Program-made: the position numbers and the translations under genes
Notes under the pieces: model-generated
Told to the model about the DNA's origin: nothing
The model's database searches: none
The model's input: only the letters and a program-made list of their open reading frames with translations
Part shown: positions 7,329 through 10,154 of the stretch, one piece after another
Layout of the letters: the number at the start of each line of letters is the position of its first letter
Numbering within the stretch: the first letter of the stretch is position 1
NCBI GenBank assembly: GCA_964468125.1
Contig: CAYXVF010000157.1
Coordinates: 1-10,154, forward strand
Direction of reading: 5' to 3'
From: CAYXVF01 sp964468125
GTDB taxonomy: Bacteria; Myxococcota; XYA12-FULL-58-9; CAYXVF01
DNA length: 10,154 nt

Positions 7329-7912
7329 CCGTGACGCGAACCGCGGTCAATGGCTTCGATGCGATCGTCTTCGAGGGTGTCAACGTTCATGTCCGCAATG
7401 GAAGCGGTCAGACCGACTGCAGCTCGACCGGCACCGATGCGTGCAACGGGGTCGGAAACCTTCTCATCGGTTACGACGACCCCCGCACGAGCGGTTCGAA
7501 CAAGAATGGCAGCCACAACCTCGTCATCGGGCCGGAGCACAATTTCTCGCGCTACGGCAGCCTCGTGATGGGAACGCGAGCAACGGTCGGGGTCGAGGAA
7601 GTCGAGATTCTCGCCAACGCGTTCGTTCTCGACGCGGTCAACGAGGTCACGCTGTCGACCGACGGCACGCTGTCTATGAATGGCGACACCTCGGTTCTGA
7701 GCAGTCTAGGTCGCCTGGAGCTCGATGCGGGCACCCTTCTGCGCGTCGACGCTTTCGATCTCAGCCTCAACGGGACCCAAGACGTGGAGATCGGCGCCGG
7801 TCTCGAGCTGAATCTCAATGGTGGAGTCTCCGCCGATCTCCGAGCTCCGTTCACGACATTGACCGCCGGCGGCGTGATGGACATCAACGGCGCACCGATT
7901 CAACTGAACTGA
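7301..7912 (+). CDS. Collagen-lipoprotein-type beta-helical protein, probably missing its N-terminus
   Basis: A 203-residue frame with two parts. Residues about 19-95 contain IVFEGVNVHVRNGSG, GVGNLLIGYDD and GSHNLVIGPEHNFSRYGSLVMG, a domain I associate with large secreted proteins that begin with a lipoprotein leader and collagen-like Gly-X-Y repeats. Residues about 104-203 are short beta repeats (LSTDGTLSMNGDT, LELDAGTLLRVDA, VEIGAGLELNLNG) ending GGVMDINGAPIQLN, like the trimeric beta-helix at the C-terminus of VgrG/gp5. No leader or collagen repeat precedes the domain: family-like sequence begins at about 7330, just right of the HEAT-like stub. GTG at 7301 has only AAGGA with a 3-base spacer and GTG at 7331 is an alternative, so the gene is probably 5'-truncated. 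Its stop overlaps the GAGGAG of the PAAR gene. Confidence 0.65.
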   Translation: MGDVETTLAPVTRTAVNGFDAIVFEGVNVHVRNGSGQTDCSSTGTDACNGVGNLLIGYDDPRTSGSNKNGSHNLVIGPEHNFSRYGSLVMGTRATVGVEEVEILANAFVLDAVNEVTLSTDGTLSMNGDTSVLSSLGRLELDAGTLLRVDAFDLSLNGTQDVEIGAGLELNLNGGVSADLRAPFTTLTAGGVMDINGAPIQLN

Positions 7913-7922
7913 GGAGACCCGA

Positions 7923-8285
7923 GTGAAGTGGACACTGAGCGTTCTTTCGTGCGGGGTGCTGGTTGCCGCCCTTGTCTGGCCTGCGTGGGCCGCCAGCCCC
8001 GCGGCGCGGGTTGGACACCAGGTGCTCGACCCCGGGGTGTTCGCCGGCACCACCCCGTGTGTGGGTGGCCCAATCATCACTGGCTCGAGCGATGTGCTCA
8101 TCGGCGGATTTGCTGCCGCGCGCGTCAACGACAGCTCTGTTTCGCTGCTACCGGGTACACTCGTTGAAGGAAGTGCGAGCGTGCTGATCAACAATCGTCC
8201 CGCCGCACGGCTGGGAGACAGCGCCATTGGCTCCGGGACTGGGGTCATTTCGCAAGGCGATGGGACCGTCATCATCGGAGACTGA
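7923..8285 (+). CDS. PAAR-repeat protein with Sec signal peptide
   Basis: A 120-residue protein. Residues 1 to about 24 form a classical signal peptide (MKWTLSVLSCGVLVAALVWPAWA). The rest shows the PAAR repeat pattern: SPAARVGHQV, GPIITGSSDVLIGGFAAARVND, GTLVEGSASVLINNRPAARLGD, GVISQGDGTVIIGD. PAAR proteins cap the tip of VgrG spikes in type VI and related contractile systems and are normally cytosolic before firing, so a Sec leader is unusual. GTG at 7923 is supported by GAGGAG at 7911-7916 with a six-base spacer. The next gene starts one base after the stop. The frame is complete, the only intact member of the spike-like group. Its target and partner cannot be deduced because the neighbouring VgrG is broken. 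Confidence 0.85.
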   Translation: MKWTLSVLSCGVLVAALVWPAWAASPAARVGHQVLDPGVFAGTTPCVGGPIITGSSDVLIGGFAAARVNDSSVSLLPGTLVEGSASVLINNRPAARLGDSAIGSGTGVISQGDGTVIIGD

Positions 8286-8286
8286 T

Positions 8287-8430
8287 GTGTCACGCGCCCT
8301 CATGATCGGATTCTTCGCGGCCACTCTGGCGTGCTCGGGGGAGATCGGCGAAACCGGCGACGCGGGTCCAGCGGGCCCCACCGGCCCCGCCGGTGCCCGT
8401 GGCCCGCAAGGTGAGCCTGGCCCCGCCGGT
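8287..8430 (+). pseudogene. N-terminal fragment of collagen-like lipoprotein
   Basis: GTG at 8287, with GGAG at 8277-8280 six bases upstream, opens MSRALMIGFFAATLACSGE, a lipoprotein-type leader (LAC, with an atypical residue at -3). It is followed by collagen-like Gly-X-Y triplets: GETGDAGPAGPTGPAGARG and then GPQGEPGPAG. After about 8430 this frame turns into Arg-rich shadow sequence (NPERRGPDRFRLRRG) and stops at 8679, while VgrG sequence continues in another frame. This is the leader-plus-collagen part that the gene at 7301-7912 lacks. It starts one base after the PAAR stop, so translation is probably still initiated, yielding a short lipidated collagen tract with a nonsense tail. Confidence 0.7.
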
Positions 8431-8923
8431 AACCCTGAGCGTCGTGGACCAGACCGGTTCAGGCTTCGGCGGGGTCTACGCGCTGACCTCGGTCGTGCAC
8501 ACTTTTCGGTTGGACGAGGACGCAGGGAGCCCCACCTGCTACCGGTACGGCAATCGATTCGAAGCGATCCCCTCGACCACGCGTTTTGTTCCCGAGCTCC
8601 GTACGCCGATTCCTCGCGTCACCAGCGTGGTGAGCGCGGTGGTGACCGGCCCGGACGGCGAGAACTTCTTCACCGATGAGCTCGGCCGGGTGAAGGTGCA
8701 GTTTCAATGGGACCGCGACGGCCCGCTCGACGACGGATCGAGCGCTTTCTTGCGCGTCCTCCTGCCCACCGGTCGATTCGACGAGCTCTACGTCCCGCGC
8801 GTGGGCACCGAAGTGCTGGTCGCGTTTCGCCAGGGCAACCCGGACCTGCCAGCCGTGATCGGCTCGGTCTACAACGATCTCTTCATGCCGCCCGTGGAGC
8901 TGCCAGAAAATCTCCCGGACTAG
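8405..8923 (+). pseudogene. VgrG (type VI spike) fragment: end of gp27-like part and gp5 OB domain
   Basis: The frame that closes at 8923 encodes VTLSVVDQTGSGFGGVYALT, CYRYGNRFEAIPSTTRFVP, AVVTGPDGENFFTDELGRVK, QFQWDRDGP, YVPRVGTEVLVAFRQGNPD and AVIGSVYND. These are hallmarks of VgrG around the end of the gp27-like domain and the gp5 OB fold. The first about 300 residues of a normal VgrG are missing. The frame has no plausible start: it emerges out of the collagen-like lipoprotein sequence at about 8405-8430, in a different frame. It ends by TAG right after PPVELPENLPD, so the gp5 C-terminal region and beta-helix are absent too. A protein-protein spike function is not credible for this fragment. 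A fusion by deletion between a collagen-lipoprotein gene and a vgrG gene is the simplest origin. Confidence 0.8.
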
Positions 8924-8924
8924 G

Positions 8925-8938
8925 GCACGACGTCGTGC
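8925..8938. repeat. 14-base perfect palindrome between convergent genes
   Basis: GCACGACGTCGTGC is fully self-complementary with no loop. It lies just after the TAG of the VgrG fragment and 26 bases before the end of the convergent VOC gene. No T run follows on either side, so an intrinsic terminator is unlikely. A protein-binding or recombination site is possible but unsupported. Confidence 0.5.
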
Positions 8939-8964
8939 GACGAGCGCTTCCGACCGCGACACGC

Positions 8965-9507
8965 TCAGTGGGAGGAGCGCGCTTTTTCGTGCAGCCAGTC
9001 CGCGTGTTTCGGCGCCTTCTTGGTCTTGGACCACTCCTCGAGCATCTCCCACTTCACCGAATCGAGCCGTTTCAACATCGCTTCTTCTTCCGGGTCCGGG
9101 CAGGCGAGCTCGACGCGGTGGCCGTTCGGGTCAAAGAAGTAGATCGAGTGGAAAAGAGAGTGATCGGTCACCCCGAGGACTTCGACGCCGAGATTTTCGA
9201 GGTGCTCCTTGTACGCGAGGAGCGTGTCGCGGTCTTTCACTTTGAAGGCGATGTGCTGCACCCACTCGGGCGTGTTCGGATCCCTGCCCATCTCAGGCTG
9301 GGTCGGTAGCTCGAAGAACGCGAGCACGTTGTCGTTCCCCGCATCCAAGAAGACGTGCATGTAGGGGTCCGGCTCCCCGGTGGAGGGCACCCGGTCTTCG
9401 GCGATGGCGAGCACGAAATCCATGTTGAGGTGCTTGCCGTACCACTCGACGGTCTGTTTGGCGTCCTTGCAGCGGTAGGCCACGTGGTGGATCTGCTCCA
9501 GCTTCAT
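8965..9507 (-). CDS. VOC-family metalloprotein (glyoxalase/extradiol dioxygenase fold)
   Basis: A 180-residue complete vicinal-oxygen-chelate protein with two beta-alpha-beta-beta-beta modules: the first starts LEQIHHVAYRC with H8 and includes VLAFFELP with E66; the second has EWVQHIAFKV with H85 and GHRVELACPDP with E133. H8, H85 and E133 (with E66) can form the divalent metal site used by glyoxalases, extradiol dioxygenases and related isomerases. The DPNGHRVEL motif resembles lactoylglutathione lyase-like and ring-cleavage dioxygenase proteins. The last about 45 residues are a charged helical tail (DPEEEAMLKRL, then LEEWSKTKK). ATG at 9507 has GAGGAG at 9520-9515 seven bases upstream. It is intact although flanked on both sides by broken genes. 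The exact reaction is undetermined. Confidence 0.9.
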   Translation of the reverse strand: MKLEQIHHVAYRCKDAKQTVEWYGKHLNMDFVLAIAEDRVPSTGEPDPYMHVFLDAGNDNVLAFFELPTQPEMGRDPNTPEWVQHIAFKVKDRDTLLAYKEHLENLGVEVLGVTDHSLFHSIYFFDPNGHRVELACPDPEEEAMLKRLDSVKWEMLEEWSKTKKAPKHADWLHEKARSSH

Positions 9508-9532
9508 CCTTCGACTCCTCGCTCCGGGTGAG

Positions 9533-9562
9533 TTTTCGGTCCGCGTCCCTCTCCCCTATAAT
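9533..9562 (+). promoter_or_regulatory. Promoter candidate with perfect TATAAT
   Basis: TATAAT at 9557-9562 is a perfect sigma-70 -10 box; TTTTCG at 9533-9538, 18 bases upstream, is a weak -35 match. The expected start of transcription near 9569 leaves a leader of about 33 bases before the ATG at 9602, which has GAGGAG at 9591-9596. It lies in the divergent gap between the VOC gene and the DUF6599-like gene. Confidence 0.5.
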
Positions 9563-9601
9563 GGGGCTCAGCACGCATTGGCAACGCAACGAGGAGAACG
9601 A

Positions 9602-10154
9602 ATGGGGAGCAAGACCAAGCGCGAAGAGCGTTTCATTAACCCTGACCTCCGTCGAAGCTTCCGCAAGACCAGGCGTGCTCCCCAAGCCCTTGGCGCCCGA
9701 GGGATGGAGCGAAGGCTCTATCAGTCGCTTTGGGCCCGACAACCTCTACGAGAAGATCAACGGTCGTGAGGGGTTGTACAAAGGCTTCGGTTTTCGCGAG
9801 CTCACCTTCGCGAGTCTCGCCGCCGACGACGATCCCACTCTAGCGATCGACATCGAGCTCTACGACCTAGGCGAGCCGATCAACGCGGTGGGATGTTACG
9901 CAGCGGAGCGCCAACCGGACGCTGAGACGGAGCTCACCGAGGTGGGACTGCAACACGTGGCCCGCAATGGTCTGTTCATGACGCGAGGAAAATACTACGT
10001 GCGCGATCGCCCCCGATGAGAGCGAGACGAGTCTGACCGCGCTCGACGCGTTAGAGAAGACACTGAGCGACCTTCCGTCGGAGCCCCTCCCCTGGGGCTA
10101 TCCGGCCTTCGCAGGTGAGCCCGCGATCGACTCCTCCACGATCGAGGCCTTTCA
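9602..10154 (+). pseudogene. DUF6599-like gene with N-terminal deletion and downstream frameshift, 3' end beyond window
   Basis: ATG at 9602 has GAGGAG at 9591-9596 and a perfect -10 box upstream. It encodes MGSKTKREERFINPDLRRSF then RKTRR, with a twin-arginine-like RRSFRK at residues 17-22 but no hydrophobic core after it; this frame stops at 9769. From about 9675 another frame encodes LPKPLAPEGWSEGSISRFGP, NLYEKINGREGLYKGFGFRE, IDIELYDLGEPINAVGCYAA and RGKYYVR, which matches the DUF6599 pattern. At about 10005 one extra G in GCGCG shifts the frame, which would otherwise stop at 10019. Skipping it restores IAPDESETSLTALDALEKTL and an open frame to the window end. The most likely history is loss of the export-signal core plus a 1-base insertion; sequencing error could explain the latter. 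The biochemical role of DUF6599 is unknown. Confidence 0.65.

Noticed and set aside
8287..8923. Programmed frameshift joining the collagen lipoprotein to VgrG
   Set aside because: No slippery heptamer or following structure was evident, and the VgrG part lacks its first about 300 residues, so a deletion fusion is simpler.
8459..9052. Minus-strand frame reading through the VgrG fragment
   Set aside because: Arg/Ala/Val/Glu-rich shadow with no start signals; the VgrG motifs on the plus strand explain the base composition.
1..10154. tRNA, rRNA, CRISPR array, insertion sequence or integrase
   Set aside because: I looked for regularly spaced repeats, transposase motifs and tRNA-like cloverleaf sequences by eye and saw none; the Cys-rich motif copies at the left are protein repeats, not a CRISPR.

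Overview
The window is high-GC bacterial DNA whose gene content fits a myxobacterium-like genome (Myxococcota, perhaps the Sandaracinus/Polyangiales side). The main reasons are a MopE-type cysteine-rich lipoprotein with CDGxDNDCNG motifs and NCGxCGxxC modules, a Pro/Ala/Glu-rich signal-peptide protein with two C-terminal hydrophobic segments, collagen-like lipoprotein sequence next to a PAAR protein and a VgrG piece, and frequent GTG starts. The taxon is inferred from gene families, not from a marker gene.

Left part (1-6091), mostly intact. A minus-strand pair comes first: a secreted or membrane-anchored protein of unknown function (1871-825) overlaps by ATGA the start of the Cys-rich lipoprotein (828 to beyond position 1). 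Divergent from it, on the plus strand, are a periplasmic YceI-family protein (2060-2641), then a strong hairpin abutting the Shine-Dalgarno of a polytopic membrane protein (2705-3586), an extended-SDR NAD-dependent epimerase/reductase (3625-4641) and a small basic protein (4660-5001). On the minus strand an ornithine cyclodeaminase/mu-crystallin family enzyme (6091-5117) lies 48 bases downstream of a 2-hydroxychromene-2-carboxylate isomerase-like gene (6742-6140), which carries an in-frame amber codon at codon 10.

Middle part (about 6713-8940), a field of gene fragments. In order: an acyl-CoA synthetase that has lost two large internal blocks (about 6752-7091, +), a stub of a HEAT-like protein (about 7328-7085, -), a collagen-lipoprotein-type gene lacking its usual N-terminal part (7301-7912, +), a small PAAR-repeat protein with a Sec signal peptide (7923-8285, +), the N-terminus of a collagen-like lipoprotein (8287-about 8430, +), and out of frame with it the gp5/OB part of a VgrG (about 8405-8923, +). 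The last four are tightly spaced and look like the remains of a spike-type (VgrG/PAAR/beta-helix) cassette whose parts were duplicated and then deleted.

Right part (8941-10154). An intact VOC-family metalloenzyme (9507-8965, -) is divergent from a DUF6599-like gene (9602 to beyond 10154, +). The latter has a good promoter and ribosome binding site but an apparent N-terminal deletion plus a 1-base frameshift. Lesions cluster to the right of about 6.7 kb, whereas most genes to the left are open. This is either real genome decay at a rearrangement hotspot or, for the single-base lesions, sequencing or assembly error.
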